A stretch of 64,000 nucleotides of DNA from Arthrobacter gallicola (GCF_014836775.1 NZ_JACSQD010000006.1:248001-312000), one strand, 5' to 3'; positions 16,916 to 25,870 are shown, numbered from the stretch's first letter. Notes: generated from the letters alone by a model not told the origin. Translations and numbers: made by a program.

Positions 16916-17791
16916 ATGGACCTCACTATTCACCACCTCCGGTGCTTCTTAGCCGTTGCCCGGGAACTGCATTTTGGGCGGGCAGCGGCGCAGCTGCATC
17001 TGAGCCCTTCGGCGCTCAGCGAGCAGATCTCCAACCTCGAGACCAGACTGAGCCACCCCGTGTTCCACCGTTCCTCCCGCACCGTTGCCCTTACTGACTA
17101 CGGGCGGGAGCTGCTGCCGCTGGCGCAGGAAGCCGCCGCGGCGATGGACAGGGTTCTGGCGTGGGGTGGCGAAGCCGCGGGCGAAGCCCATCTCAGGGTG
17201 GGCCTGATGGTGTCCAGCAGGAGCTTCCGGACGATTATGGCGGCCGCGGCCCAGCAGATGCCCCGCGTGCAATGGGATATCCGGCAGCTGGGATTCCTGC
17301 ATTGTTTTGATGCGCTGGAAAAGAATGAGGTGGACTGCGCCTTCATCATCGACCTCGGCCTCGAGCTGCCTCCGCAGTTTCGGTCTGTCCCGCTCTGGCA
17401 GGAACCCTGCGTGCTCGTCGCCTCCGAAGAACACCCGCTGGCCGGACGTGGAACCGTAAAGCTGGCCGATCTGACGGAGGAAACGTTCGTCACCGTCCGG
17501 GATACCGAGGCATCCACCCGCTGGTTCGGGGCCTTGGACGCCGTCGGCGGCGCGCCCCGGATGCTGGCTGCTGCCCGGAACTTCGAGGAGGTCCTGGAAC
17601 TGTGCAGCGCAGGCCTGGGCGTCAACATCGCCGGGACTGCGGCGGCGGACACGTATGACCGCCCCGGACTGCGCTTCATTCCGATCGAAGACGCGCCCCC
17701 GGCCACCACGTCATTGTTCCTGCGGTCAGGCAAAACCTCACCGGCGTTGGATCAGTTCATCGGTCTGGCAACAGCGCAGGCGGGCTCCTGA
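16916..17791 (+). CDS. LysR-family transcriptional regulator
   Basis: A 291-residue LTTR. The winged helix covers residues 1–60 ('HHLRCFLAVARELHFGRAAA', 'LHLSPSALSEQISNLE'), and an effector-binding domain begins near residue 90. It lies 118 nt downstream of the dioxygenase gene on the same strand rather than divergent from it, which is less usual for LTTRs. It may still control the esterase/dioxygenase pair. The inducer is unknown. Confidence 0.9.
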   Translation: MDLTIHHLRCFLAVARELHFGRAAAQLHLSPSALSEQISNLETRLSHPVFHRSSRTVALTDYGRELLPLAQEAAAAMDRVLAWGGEAAGEAHLRVGLMVSSRSFRTIMAAAAQQMPRVQWDIRQLGFLHCFDALEKNEVDCAFIIDLGLELPPQFRSVPLWQEPCVLVASEEHPLAGRGTVKLADLTEETFVTVRDTEASTRWFGALDAVGGAPRMLAAARNFEEVLELCSAGLGVNIAGTAAADTYDRPGLRFIPIEDAPPATTSLFLRSGKTSPALDQFIGLATAQAGS

Positions 17792-17821
17792 GCCTGTAGT
17801 CCGCACCGGAGAAGCCGCAGA

Positions 17822-17879
17822 GCCCGCCGGGAGGTGTCGACGTCGTTCCGTCCAAAGTGCCGAACCTCCCGGGCGGGGC
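17822..17879. terminator. Hairpin between convergent genes (LysR and four-TM protein)
   Basis: GCCCGCCGGGAGGT at 17822–17835 pairs with ACCTCCCGG…GCGGGGC at 17864–17879 with one small bulge. There is no T-tract. Its place between two convergent stops favours a terminator role in both directions. Confidence 0.45.
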
Positions 17880-17885
17880 CAGGGC

Positions 17886-18440
17886 TTAGCCCAGCTGAGC
17901 TGTTTTGCCCTTCCGGTACTGCTTCATCGCGGTGAAGTATCTTCCCGACGGCGCCAGGTACAGCACTACCGTCGCGGCCAGCATCAGCACGGCCGCCGCC
18001 AGCGACATGAGCGCACTCGACATCACCGGCACGCCGTCGGCGAACAGGCTCCTCAGGTTGATCAGCGACAGGACGGTGAAGACGGTGAGCACAATCCGGG
18101 CCCAGTTATGGCCGCGGTAGATGAAGAAGGCAATCAGAAGGCTGATGGCAGCGCTGATGACGCCCGCAATAATGAGGAACGTGATGCCCGATGCGACGGT
18201 GGCGGGCACATCAACGTAGTAGCCGAACTCATCAAACAGTGCAGCCTGGTACTCCTCGGAGTTCAACACCGCGATCCCGGTTGGAATGGCGATGATGGAG
18301 ACCACCAGTGCGGCAATGATCATCTTGACAGCGAGGTCTACCGTCTTCGGGCGTGCCGGAGCCGCTGCGGCTCCCGCCGGGGCCGGACCAGCGCCGGTGC
18401 TGGAACCATAGTTGGTGCCCTGCTGGATATTCTCTGTCAT
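17886..18440 (-). CDS. Small four-TM membrane protein
   Basis: A 184-residue protein with a Gly/Ala/Pro-rich cytoplasmic N-terminus and four hydrophobic segments (about 50–70, 95–120, 125–140, 145–170), ending in a basic tail 'MKQYRKGKTAQLG'. The ATG at 18440 follows GGGGGAAGC; a longer upstream start lacks such a site and would add unlikely sequence. It resembles the many actinobacterial proline/alanine-led membrane proteins of unknown function. It is convergent with the LysR gene and divergent from the quinone oxidoreductase gene. Confidence 0.75.
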   Translation of the reverse strand: MTENIQQGTNYGSSTGAGPAPAGAAAAPARPKTVDLAVKMIIAALVVSIIAIPTGIAVLNSEEYQAALFDEFGYYVDVPATVASGITFLIIAGVISAAISLLIAFFIYRGHNWARIVLTVFTVLSLINLRSLFADGVPVMSSALMSLAAAVLMLAATVVLYLAPSGRYFTAMKQYRKGKTAQLG

Positions 18441-18597
18441 GCTTCCCCCAATAAGCTGTCGGTTCCCGCGGCTGGTCCGCCGCGACCTTAGGTAGCCTAG
18501 CCGGTGCAGCGGCCCCGAATCCGGATATACGAAGCCTGCTGAGGGTCCGTGTTTCGCCTCCGGGAATAGAAAGCCGTCCGGGAGTCTTCTACCGCTC

Positions 18598-19617
18598 ATG
18601 AAAGCAATCGTTTACTCGTCCACCGGCCCCTCCTCCGTCCTTTCCCTCGCTGAGCGCGAGGCTGCCGTCCCCGGTCCGGGCGAAGTGCGGGTGCGCGTTG
18701 TCGCCTCGGGCGTGAATCCCACTGACTGGAAGGCCCGTGCCGGCAGCAGCATCGCCTTTGACGAGGTGGTGCCGAACCAGGACGGCGCCGGAGTGATCGA
18801 CGCCGTCGGTGAAGGAGTGGCCGATCTGCAGGTGGGCGACAGGGTCTGGTTGTACCTCGCAGCCCACCGCCGCCCGACCGGAACCGCCCAGGAATTCACC
18901 GTGGTCCCCGCCGACCGGGCGGTGCCGCTTCCGGAAGGTGTCAGCTTTGAAGTGGCCGCCAGCCTCGGCGTCCCGGCCATGACGGCCCACCGCGCCCTGA
19001 CCGTACATGAGGACGGCCCGTCCCGGCTCACCCCGGGAGCCCTCGCCGGACGCATGATCCTGGTCCAGGGCGGTGCCGGAGCCGTGGGACATGCCACGAT
19101 CCAGTTCGCGGTCTGGGCAGGCGCTACCGTGATCGCCACCGTCAGCAACGATGCGAAGGCTGAGCTGGCCCGCGCCGCCGGCGCGCACCACATCGTCCGC
19201 TACCCTGATCCCGCCCAGGCGGAGCGCATCCGCGAGATCGCCCCGGACGGCGTGCACCACATCGTTGAGGTCTCTCCGGCACAGAACGCGGCACTGGACG
19301 TGGAGGTGATCGCCAACCATGGCACCATCGCCTACTACGCCAACAACAACGGCGAAGAGTTCACCGCCCCGATCGTCGCAAGCTTCATCAAGAACATCCG
19401 CTGGCAGGGCGTGCTGATCTACACGGTGGGCGAACGGGCCATCCAGGCCGCCGTGGAGGACATCACTGCCGCGCTCCGGGACGGCGTTTTTCCCGTGGGC
19501 GAATCGGCCGGGCTGCCGCTGACCTGGTTCCCGCTGGAGGAAACCGCCGCCGCGCACGACGCCGTGGAAAACGGCACCACCGGTAAGGTCCTCATCCGAG
19601 TGAGCGAAGAGAGCTGA
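18598..19617 (+). CDS. NADPH:quinone oxidoreductase-type medium-chain reductase
   Basis: A 339-residue zinc-free medium-chain dehydrogenase/reductase. The GroES-like half carries 'ASGVNPTDWKARAG' and 'VPNQDGAGVIDAVGEGV', and the Rossmann half carries the loop 'VQGGAGAVGHATIQFA'. No catalytic or structural zinc cysteines are present, as in QOR/zeta-crystallin enzymes. It should reduce quinones or enones with NADPH in the cytosol. The gene stands alone and is followed after 61 nt by the polymerase gene on the same strand. Confidence 0.88.
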   Translation: MKAIVYSSTGPSSVLSLAEREAAVPGPGEVRVRVVASGVNPTDWKARAGSSIAFDEVVPNQDGAGVIDAVGEGVADLQVGDRVWLYLAAHRRPTGTAQEFTVVPADRAVPLPEGVSFEVAASLGVPAMTAHRALTVHEDGPSRLTPGALAGRMILVQGGAGAVGHATIQFAVWAGATVIATVSNDAKAELARAAGAHHIVRYPDPAQAERIREIAPDGVHHIVEVSPAQNAALDVEVIANHGTIAYYANNNGEEFTAPIVASFIKNIRWQGVLIYTVGERAIQAAVEDITAALRDGVFPVGESAGLPLTWFPLEETAAAHDAVENGTTGKVLIRVSEES

Positions 19618-19678
19618 ACCAGCGGCGCAGCTGGCATCGGTCCTTGCCAGTGATGTAGCGGGCGGGCACACTGGGCGC

Positions 19679-20752
19679 GTGAACTCCATCCCCTGGGTGC
19701 TGCATGTGGACCTCGATCAGTTCATCGCGGCCGTCGAGGTCCTCCGGCACCCGGAGCTGGCGGGTAAGCCGGTCATCGTCGGCGGCCGCGGTGATCCCAC
19801 CGAACGGGCTGTGGTGTCCACCGCGTCCTACGAGGCCCGGGCGTTCGGCGTCGGGTCCGGGATGCCGCTGCGGATCGCGGCCCGGAAGGTGCCCGACGCC
19901 GTTCTCCTCCCGGTCGACGCCGAGGCCTACCTGGAGGCCTCCGAAAACGTGATGGCCACCCTGCGGGCCCAGCCCGGCGCCGTCGTACAGGTCCTGGGCT
20001 GGGACGAAGCATTCGTCGGCATCACGGCGGAAGACCCTGAGGCGTATGCCCGGCAGATCCAGGTCGCCGTGCTGGAGCGGACCCAGCTGCACTGCAGCGT
20101 GGGGATCGGCGACACCCTGGTCCGCGCCAAAAACGCCACCGATTTCGGTAAGCCGGCCGGCGTCTTCCGGCTCACCAAAGAGAACTGGCTCGACGTGATG
20201 GGCGCTAAGCCCACCAAGGAGCTGTGGGGTGTCGGCAATAAGATCTCCGGCCGGCTGGCCAAACTCGGCATTCAGACTGTCGCCGAACTCGCTGCAGCTG
20301 ATCCGCAGAGCCTGGTTCCGGAGTTCGGACCGAAGATGGGCCCCTGGTACGCATCGCTGGGGCGCGGTGACGGCTCCAGCACAGTGGATGACACCCCCTG
20401 GGTCGCCCGCGGCCACAGCCGGGAAACCACCTTCCAGTCCAACCTCACCGAACCTTCCCAGATTCACGACGCCGTCACGCAGCTGGCCGGGGACGTCCTG
20501 AAGGACGTGGCGGCCGAGGGACGGCCGGTGATTGGGCTGACCCTCAAGGTCCGCTACGCGCCGTTCACCACCAAAACCCACGCCCGGAAGATTCCCGAAA
20601 CCTTCGACCGGGACGAGGTCCTGGCCCGGGCCCTGGATCTGGCCGGTGCAATTGAAGCCGGCCGCCCGATCCGCCTGCTGGGCCTGCGCGCCGAAATGGC
20701 CATGCCCGACGACGCCCGGAAGGGCCACACACCCACACGCGGTGGTTGGTGA
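19679..20752 (+). CDS. dinB: Y-family DNA polymerase (DNA polymerase IV/DinB type)
   Basis: A 357-residue translesion polymerase. The catalytic carboxylates are visible in 'LHVDLDQFIAAVE' (Asp10 and Asp12) and 'GWDEAFVG' (replacing the usual SIDEA). Other family segments are 'VSTASYEARAFGVGSGMPL', 'SVGIGDTLVRAKNATDFGKP' and the helix-hairpin-helix 'LWGVGNKISGRLAKLGIQTV'. The GTG start at 19679 gives the normal N-terminus. The protein ends after the little-finger domain with 'HTPTRGGW' and shows no obvious clamp-binding peptide. It performs error-prone bypass of damaged DNA. Confidence 0.88.
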   Translation: MNSIPWVLHVDLDQFIAAVEVLRHPELAGKPVIVGGRGDPTERAVVSTASYEARAFGVGSGMPLRIAARKVPDAVLLPVDAEAYLEASENVMATLRAQPGAVVQVLGWDEAFVGITAEDPEAYARQIQVAVLERTQLHCSVGIGDTLVRAKNATDFGKPAGVFRLTKENWLDVMGAKPTKELWGVGNKISGRLAKLGIQTVAELAAADPQSLVPEFGPKMGPWYASLGRGDGSSTVDDTPWVARGHSRETTFQSNLTEPSQIHDAVTQLAGDVLKDVAAEGRPVIGLTLKVRYAPFTTKTHARKIPETFDRDEVLARALDLAGAIEAGRPIRLLGLRAEMAMPDDARKGHTPTRGGW

Positions 20753-20992
20753 CGGCGTCGGCCGGTTCCTCCCGTTTGGAGCGGTGAACCGGAACCGGAG
20801 AGCCCTAGGCAAGTGGTTCGGTTGGGTCTTTTAATCGAAGTGGTAGCTCAGCGCGCCGGGTGCCCTGCAAAGGCGGGGCTGGATCCGGAACCAGGCGAAT
20901 AATCGAGCAATCCGGGAGGTATAAAACCGCCGCAGCGCAGTTTTTCGGAGCCTACCCAGGACAACCAGCTGGATCGACCACAGGAGGTCATG

Positions 20993-21355
20993 ATGCCCGG
21001 TTTAGTTCGCAAAAGCTTGGATTCACCGGAGGAGACGCGTCCTTTCGAAGGGAACACGGGCCAACTTCAACTCGTCAATCTGGAACAGGGCGCCGTTGGC
21101 CGCGCCACCTTCCTCCCCGGATGGCGCTGGTCTCTGCACGTGAAACCCATCGCCAAAACTGAGAGCTGTCAGGCCTCCCACATGGGGTACTTCGTTTCCG
21201 GACGGATGAAAGTGGTCATGAATGACGGCGAAGAAATGGAGTACGGGCCGGGCGATTTCGCCACCATGGCTCCCGGGCACGACGCCTGGGTGGTGGGTGA
21301 CGATCCCTGCGTCATCATCGACTGGCAGGGATTCGCCGACTACGCCAAACCCTGA
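20993..21355 (+). CDS. Small single-cupin protein
   Basis: A 120-residue cupin. It contains 'HMGYFVSGRMKVVMNDGEEM' and 'YGPGDFATMAPGHDAWVVGD', the two halves of the cupin metal site/barrel, with the first His in 'GWRWSLHVKP'. AGGAGG at 20982–20987 is 2 nt from the first ATG (20990) and 5 nt from the second (20993), so the second is preferred. The gene is preceded by a 240-nt region without another gene. Function is unknown; small cupins like this are often linked to stress or sugar metabolism. Confidence 0.75.
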   Translation: MPGLVRKSLDSPEETRPFEGNTGQLQLVNLEQGAVGRATFLPGWRWSLHVKPIAKTESCQASHMGYFVSGRMKVVMNDGEEMEYGPGDFATMAPGHDAWVVGDDPCVIIDWQGFADYAKP

Positions 21356-21475
21356 CACGGGCAGCGCCAGTGGCGCAGAACTCACTTTCCCAGTCCCTGC
21401 GCGTCCGAGTCCGCGGCCTAGCATTTAACGGAGCGGGGGAACTTACCCGCGCTCAGTTCGATGTAAGGAGCAGCA

Positions 21476-22552
21476 ATGAAAGCCGCGCGCTATTACGACC
21501 GTGGAGACATTCGGATTGACGATGTGCCGGAGCCGGAGGTAGCCCCGGGAACCGTGGGGATCGACGTCGCCTGGTGCGGTATTTGCGGCACCGACCTGCA
21601 CGAGTACCTTGAGGGGCCCATCTTTGCTCCCGCGCACGGCCATTCGCACCCCATCTCCGGTGAGACCCTGCCCGTCACCCTGGGGCACGAGTTTTCCGGT
21701 GTGGTCTATGCCGTAGGCGAGGGTGTTGATGATCTGGAGGTCGGCCAGCACGTCGTCGTCGAGCCGTACATTATTCGGGACGACGTCAACACTGGTCCGG
21801 ACAGCAAGGACTACCACCTCTCTCCGGATATGAACTTCATCGGCCTCGCCGGCCGGGGCGGCGGCCTGGGCGAAAAGGTTGTAGTGCAGCGCCGCTGGGT
21901 CCATCCCATCGATCAGTCTGTTCCGCTGGACCAGGCCGCGTTGGTTGAGCCGCTCTCGGTGGGTTACCACGCTGTGCAGCGTTCCGGAGCTAAAGCCGGT
22001 GACGTTGCCTTGGTGGGCGGGGCTGGCCCGATCGGGCTCCTGACCGCTGCGGTCCTCAAGGCGCAGGGCATCACCGTGGCCATCTCCGAGCTGAGCCCGC
22101 TGCGCCGGCAGAAGGCCGTCGAAGCCGGCGTTGCCGACTATGCCTTGGACCCCTCCGAGGTGGACGTGGCCGAGGAGGTGCGGAAGCTTACCGGTGGGAA
22201 GGGCGCCGACGTCGCCTTTGAATGCACCAGCGTCCAGGTTGTCCTGGATACCTTGATGGACGCACTGCGCCCCACCGGAGTGCTGGTGGTGGTGTCCATC
22301 TGGGGCAAGCGGGCTGAGTTCGACATGCACAAGCTTGTGATGAAGGAAATCGACCTGCGCGGCACCATCGCCTACGTCAACTCCCATCCGGCGACCATCG
22401 AACTGGTGGAGTCCGGCAAGATCGACCTCTCTCCGTTCATTACGGGCAAGATCGGTCTTGACGGATTGGTTGACGAGGGTTTTGACACCCTCATCAACCG
22501 CAACGAAACCGCGGTGAAAATCCTGGTTTCTCCCTCGGGTAAGGGCTTGTAA
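21476..22552 (+). CDS. 2,3-butanediol dehydrogenase-like zinc alcohol dehydrogenase
   Basis: A 358-residue medium-chain dehydrogenase close to (R,R)-butanediol dehydrogenases. Catalytic-zinc residues are in 'WCGICGTDLHEY' and 'LGHEFSG', and the NAD-binding loop is 'VGGAGPIGLLTAAVLK'. The structural-zinc lobe, usually with four closely spaced cysteines after 'VEPY', here reads 'IIRDDVNTGPDSKDYHL' with no cysteine, so that zinc is absent. 'MNFIGLAGRGGGLGEKV' follows as in the family. It should interconvert acetoin and butanediol or oxidise a related diol. AAGGAGC precedes the ATG at 21476. Confidence 0.88.
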   Translation: MKAARYYDRGDIRIDDVPEPEVAPGTVGIDVAWCGICGTDLHEYLEGPIFAPAHGHSHPISGETLPVTLGHEFSGVVYAVGEGVDDLEVGQHVVVEPYIIRDDVNTGPDSKDYHLSPDMNFIGLAGRGGGLGEKVVVQRRWVHPIDQSVPLDQAALVEPLSVGYHAVQRSGAKAGDVALVGGAGPIGLLTAAVLKAQGITVAISELSPLRRQKAVEAGVADYALDPSEVDVAEEVRKLTGGKGADVAFECTSVQVVLDTLMDALRPTGVLVVVSIWGKRAEFDMHKLVMKEIDLRGTIAYVNSHPATIELVESGKIDLSPFITGKIGLDGLVDEGFDTLINRNETAVKILVSPSGKGL

Positions 22553-22607
22553 GACCCCTGAAGGCCAGTTCTCCCGACCGTCCGACGGCGTCCTTGCCGC
22601 GGCCGCA

Positions 22608-22639
22608 GCCAGCGCCTGCCCCAGCCGGCAGGCGCTGGC
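22608..22639 (+). terminator. Hairpin downstream of the butanediol-type dehydrogenase gene
   Basis: A perfect 13-bp stem (22608–22620 with 22627–22639) and a 6-nt loop lie 56 nt after the stop codon. There is no T-run, as in many actinobacterial terminators. Confidence 0.6.
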
Positions 22640-22692
22640 CGGGGTGATGAGCCGCTAGGGTGGGACGACTGTCTACGAGTCCCGGGGGAACC

Positions 22693-23502
22693 ATGAGAAA
22701 AACTGTCGCTGTCCCTGCCCTTGCGCTATTGCTCCTCACCGGCTGCAGCGCGGCGGACGCGGAGCCCAGTTCCCCGCCTTCCTCTGCCCCGGCCACCGCT
22801 CAGGCATCATCTGCCCCGGCAATCGCCTCAGCCGCCGTCGAAACGGGGGGTGAGGACCCGGAGAAGGAAGCGTGCCTGGGGCTCCTTGGAACCAGCGGCA
22901 AAGGACCCCTGTACCAGGCGATCTCCGCTGTCTGGATGGAGGCCGGGATATACGGCATCCATGTCGACCCGGAGCCCGCCCGCCTGCTCAACGACCAGGT
23001 CCAGACAATAGCCCAGAAGGCCCCGCAGGACATGGGCCCACTGCTGGACGAGCTCTCGGTTCCCATGAAAGCCGCCGTGCCGCGGACCGATAAGTGGGAT
23101 ACCGCCCAGACCTTCGATCCCTTTACCTGGACCGGCGCCGTCGCGCAGCTCCTGACCTGGTGCGCACCCTATGACACCGGCGGCGCTGCCGTGCCCGTCG
23201 CTCCTGCCCTGGAGGCTGAAGGCGGGATCAGCGCCGCGTACCCCGGTTATCCCCTGCTGGTGAACGCCGCATCTGTGGACTACCGCGTTGCCGCCTGGCT
23301 CGGCGACCGGCTGGTGGACGGTCAGGTGGTGGCCCTGGCTCCGGGGCTCTATGCACCATACGATCCCAATGTTCCTGACCTGCTGGCGTACTACGTCTCG
23401 ACCAATGTGGCCGGGAACAGCGCCATGAAACAAACCGTCTTTCCAGATTCCGGGGGCGCGGCCGCCTGGTCGAGAGTGGAGCCGGGGACTGAGGAGCCGT
23501 AG
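22693..23502 (+). CDS. Lipoprotein of unknown function
   Basis: A 269-residue predicted lipoprotein: a signal peptide '[18 protein letters not shown]' with lipobox LLTGC, then a Ser/Pro/Ala-rich spacer and a globular region with '[20 protein letters not shown]' near the end. The ATG at 22693 follows GGGGGAA, and a signal peptide starts there; the longer upstream start does not begin with a signal. No known domain was recognised. It is convergent with the EamA transporter gene, 22 nt away. Confidence 0.75.
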   Translation: MRKTVAVPALALLLLTGCSAADAEPSSPPSSAPATAQASSAPAIASAAVETGGEDPEKEACLGLLGTSGKGPLYQAISAVWMEAGIYGIHVDPEPARLLNDQVQTIAQKAPQDMGPLLDELSVPMKAAVPRTDKWDTAQTFDPFTWTGAVAQLLTWCAPYDTGGAAVPVAPALEAEGGISAAYPGYPLLVNAASVDYRVAAWLGDRLVDGQVVALAPGLYAPYDPNVPDLLAYYVSTNVAGNSAMKQTVFPDSGGAAAWSRVEPGTEEP

Positions 23503-23524
23503 CCGGGCAGGGCTCCGCTAAGAG

Positions 23525-24373
23525 CTATCCGCGACCGCGCCCCACGCTAAGGATCAAGGGAGGGAGCGCCCCGAGCACCTGGCCAGCGGTCAGGCGCTGC
23601 TCCAGAAGTGCCCACCCTGCCACGGTGGCCACCAGTGGACTGAGCAATCCGAGTAGGGCGGTACTTGAGGTCGGCAGCAGGTGCACACCACGAAACCACA
23701 GTGTGTAAGCGAGAGCCGTTCCGATAATCCCGAGGTAAAGGTATCCGACGGTGTTGGCCACGGTCAGGTTTGACGGCGGTGGACCCTCGACAAGGAGAGC
23801 GATGGGTACGAGGAAAAGGCCTCCGGCGATGAGTTGCCACGAAGTGGTGGCCAACAGTGTGTCAGGTCTTCCCCATTTCTTGGTCAGTACGACGCCGCAG
23901 GCCATTGCGAGCGCACCACCCAGAGCCGCCGTCACCCCAAGCATGTCGAGACGCACCTGAGCTTGCAGGACCAGCAATGCGACGCCCGCGAGACCTATAA
24001 CGCCGGCAGCGACCTTGGACAGGGTCAGCTTCTCACCGATCCAACGGGACGCTAGGACAGCGACAATGAGCGGCTGCACGGCACCGATCGTTGCCGCTGC
24101 TCCTCCGGGGAGACGGTAGGCGGCGATAAACAGGAAGGCGAAGAACACCCCAATGTTCAGGACCCCCAGGACAGCTGAGCGCGCCCACCAGCTTCCTCGC
24201 GGCAGTCTCCGAATAAGGACTGCCAGGAGCAGCCCGGCCGGCAGGGATCGCAGGACCGCGGCCAGCAGTGGACGATCAGCAGGGAGCAGTTCGGAGGCAA
24301 CGATGTACGTTGTTCCCCACACACAGGGCGCGGCGGCTGTTAGGAGCAGGACCATCCATCGATTGCTAAGCAC
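23525..24373 (-). CDS. EamA/DMT-family membrane transporter
   Basis: A 282-residue protein with ten hydrophobic segments and the doubled EamA layout. The N-terminal 'APCVWGTTYIVASELLPADR' and 'FLFIAAYRLPGGAAATIGAV' are typical, and the second repeat begins near residue 140. It probably exports a small metabolite or drug. The start shown is GTG at 24373, which lies within an inverted-repeat operator; an ATG at 24355 is the alternative. It is divergent from a MarR gene, its likely repressor. Confidence 0.87.
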   Translation of the reverse strand: MLSNRWMVLLLTAAAPCVWGTTYIVASELLPADRPLLAAVLRSLPAGLLLAVLIRRLPRGSWWARSAVLGVLNIGVFFAFLFIAAYRLPGGAAATIGAVQPLIVAVLASRWIGEKLTLSKVAAGVIGLAGVALLVLQAQVRLDMLGVTAALGGALAMACGVVLTKKWGRPDTLLATTSWQLIAGGLFLVPIALLVEGPPPSNLTVANTVGYLYLGIIGTALAYTLWFRGVHLLPTSSTALLGLLSPLVATVAGWALLEQRLTAGQVLGALPPLILSVGRGRG

Positions 24374-24399
24374 TAAGCTAAATTACCTTAGTGCTTAGC
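24365..24399. promoter_or_regulatory. 13-bp inverted-repeat operator between EamA and MarR genes
   Basis: GCTAAGCACTAAG (24365–24377) and CTTAGTGCTTAGC (24387–24399) are exact reverse complements 9 nt apart. They lie in the short gap shared by the divergent genes and overlap the proposed EamA start. This is the expected arrangement for MarR repression of both genes. Confidence 0.8.
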
Positions 24400-24418
24400 T
24401 TTTGACTAGGGTGGTCGG

Positions 24419-24910
24419 ATGGCGAAGGAACAGAACCAGGATCATGTTTCGACGGTGTTGGAGCAGTGGGCCAGCGAACGCCCCGACGTGGATGTAAGCC
24501 CCATGGCCGTCATCGGCCGTCTATCGCGGGCAGCGCATCGAATAGACGAGCAACTGGGACGCAACTTCGCTCTGCACGGCATTGATGCGGCGACATTCGA
24601 CGTCCTGGCAACTCTCCGCCGGTCAGGTGTTCCCTATACCCTGTCCCCCAAGGACCTGTTGGAAAGCTCAATGGTGACCTCGAGTGCAATCGCCCAGCGC
24701 CTAAACAAGCTCGAGGCCGACGGCCTGATCGAACGAGCGGCCAGTGAGAGCGACGGGCGCCGAAAGCAGGTCCACCTCACCACCAAAGGACGCCACCTTG
24801 TCGACGCCGTACTCCCCGACCACGTCGCTGTGGAGCGTTCAATCCTTGAATCACTTACGCCCGACCAGCAAGCGACCCTCGCAGAATTGCTCCGAAAGCT
24901 AGGCGGCTAG
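24419..24910 (+). CDS. MarR-family transcriptional regulator
   Basis: A 163-residue MarR protein. The winged helix-turn-helix covers residues about 55–125 ('FDVLATLRRSGVPYTLSPKD', 'MVTSSAIAQRLNKLEADGLI', wing 'SESDGRRKQVHLTTKGRHLV'). It is divergent from an EamA exporter across a 45-nt gap that holds a 26-bp dyad. It most likely represses the exporter and itself and is released by a small ligand. The ATG at 24419 has AGGGTGG upstream. Confidence 0.9.
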   Translation: MAKEQNQDHVSTVLEQWASERPDVDVSPMAVIGRLSRAAHRIDEQLGRNFALHGIDAATFDVLATLRRSGVPYTLSPKDLLESSMVTSSAIAQRLNKLEADGLIERAASESDGRRKQVHLTTKGRHLVDAVLPDHVAVERSILESLTPDQQATLAELLRKLGG

Positions 24911-24911
24911 G

Positions 24912-24938
24912 AAGAACAAAGCTGGCCATGGAGCCAGC
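24912..24938 (-). terminator. Terminator for the EAL-domain gene
   Basis: GCTGGC (24921–24926) pairs with GCCAGC (24933–24938) around a 6-nt loop. On the minus strand the stem is followed by TTTGTTCTT, a weak intrinsic terminator immediately after the EAL gene's stop. Confidence 0.5.
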
Positions 24939-24940
24939 CG

Positions 24941-25693
24941 TCAGACAGTCAGGTGACCGGCACGCACCGGCGGGAGCTCCTCGAAGGCTGGTTTCGCAAA
25001 CCAATATCCCTGGAACAAGCGAATTCCGGCTGCCTCGAGGACCCGGAATTCAGCTTCGGTCTCGATGCCCTCTGCCAGCAGCACAATGTCCAGTTCCTTG
25101 GCGATGGCGATAATTCCCGCCACGACGGCGCGGCGGGCCGGACTGGTGTCGATACCGCGGATGAGTTTCATATCGATTTTGATCAGGTCCGGCTGGAAGT
25201 CGGCCAGCAGGCCCAGCCCCGCGTGCCCGGCGCCAAAGTCATCGAGTGCGGTGGTGAAACCGTGTTTGCGGTATTCCGTGATGATGTTCGTGAGGTGAGC
25301 GGGGTCGGCAACCTCCTCATTCTCGGTAAATTCGAACATGATGGAGGCCATTGGAAAACTGAACTGCCGGGCCGCCTGCAGGGTCGCGCGGAGGCAGGCA
25401 GCAGGTTCGTACACTGCTTTCGGCATGAAGTTGATCGACAGCATCAGCTCCTCTCCCGCGGGGAAAAGCCGCGAGGCCAGTTCGATGGCCTTGACCCGGC
25501 AGTCCTGGTCGAACCGGTACCGCTGCTCCGGCGAAACCTTTGCCAGGACCTCATAGGCCCCCTCGCCGGCCACGCCGCGAACCAGCGCCTCGTAGCCCCA
25601 GACGCGTCCAGCACCGGCGTCGTATATCGGCTGGAAGGCCATACTGAAATCGAAATCGAGTTTTGGAGCGGTCGTGCAGCCTTCACAGGGCAT
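24941..25693 (-). CDS. Stand-alone EAL-domain cyclic-di-GMP phosphodiesterase
   Basis: A 250-residue protein that is almost entirely an EAL domain. The conserved motifs appear intact: YEALVRG (EAL), the metal Asn in 'SINFMPKAV', 'MFEFTENE', 'TALDDFGAG', 'DLIKIDMKLI', 'LLAEGIET' and 'FQGYWFAKPAFE'. It should therefore hydrolyse c-di-GMP to pGpG. The short N-terminus starts 'MPCEGCTTAP', with a CxxC of unknown meaning. No sensor or GGDEF domain is attached. Confidence 0.9.
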   Translation of the reverse strand: MPCEGCTTAPKLDFDFSMAFQPIYDAGAGRVWGYEALVRGVAGEGAYEVLAKVSPEQRYRFDQDCRVKAIELASRLFPAGEELMLSINFMPKAVYEPAACLRATLQAARQFSFPMASIMFEFTENEEVADPAHLTNIITEYRKHGFTTALDDFGAGHAGLGLLADFQPDLIKIDMKLIRGIDTSPARRAVVAGIIAIAKELDIVLLAEGIETEAEFRVLEAAGIRLFQGYWFAKPAFEELPPVRAGHLTV

Positions 25694-25828
25694 TGGGCCT
25701 CATTCGGTGGTTTAGGTCCCCGTATAGTACGACGGTTTCCGCTTACCCCACGCGCAATTAGCCGCGTCTGTTGAAAGTGTCTATCCAGGTTAATTCGTTG
25801 TGGGCCCCTAGACGCCTGCGGTTACCAA

Positions 25829-25855
25829 CGGTAAGTTACTACCAGTAACTTACCG
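25829..25855. promoter_or_regulatory. TetR operator upstream of the TetR/quinone-reductase pair
   Basis: CGGTAAGTTACT (25829–25840) and AGTAACTTACCG (25844–25855) are exact 12-bp inverted repeats 3 nt apart, ending 15 nt before the regulator's start at 25871. The size and position are classic for TetR autoregulation. Confidence 0.85.
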
Positions 25856-25870
25856 ACGATGGGAGCCAGC

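Noticed and set aside
20839..20895. tRNA-like stretch ('ggtagctcagc' followed by 'ctgcaaa')
   Set aside because: The D-arm-like and anticodon-like words are there, but no D-stem closure, no T-arm (ggTTCgA) at the right distance and no acceptor stem can be formed.
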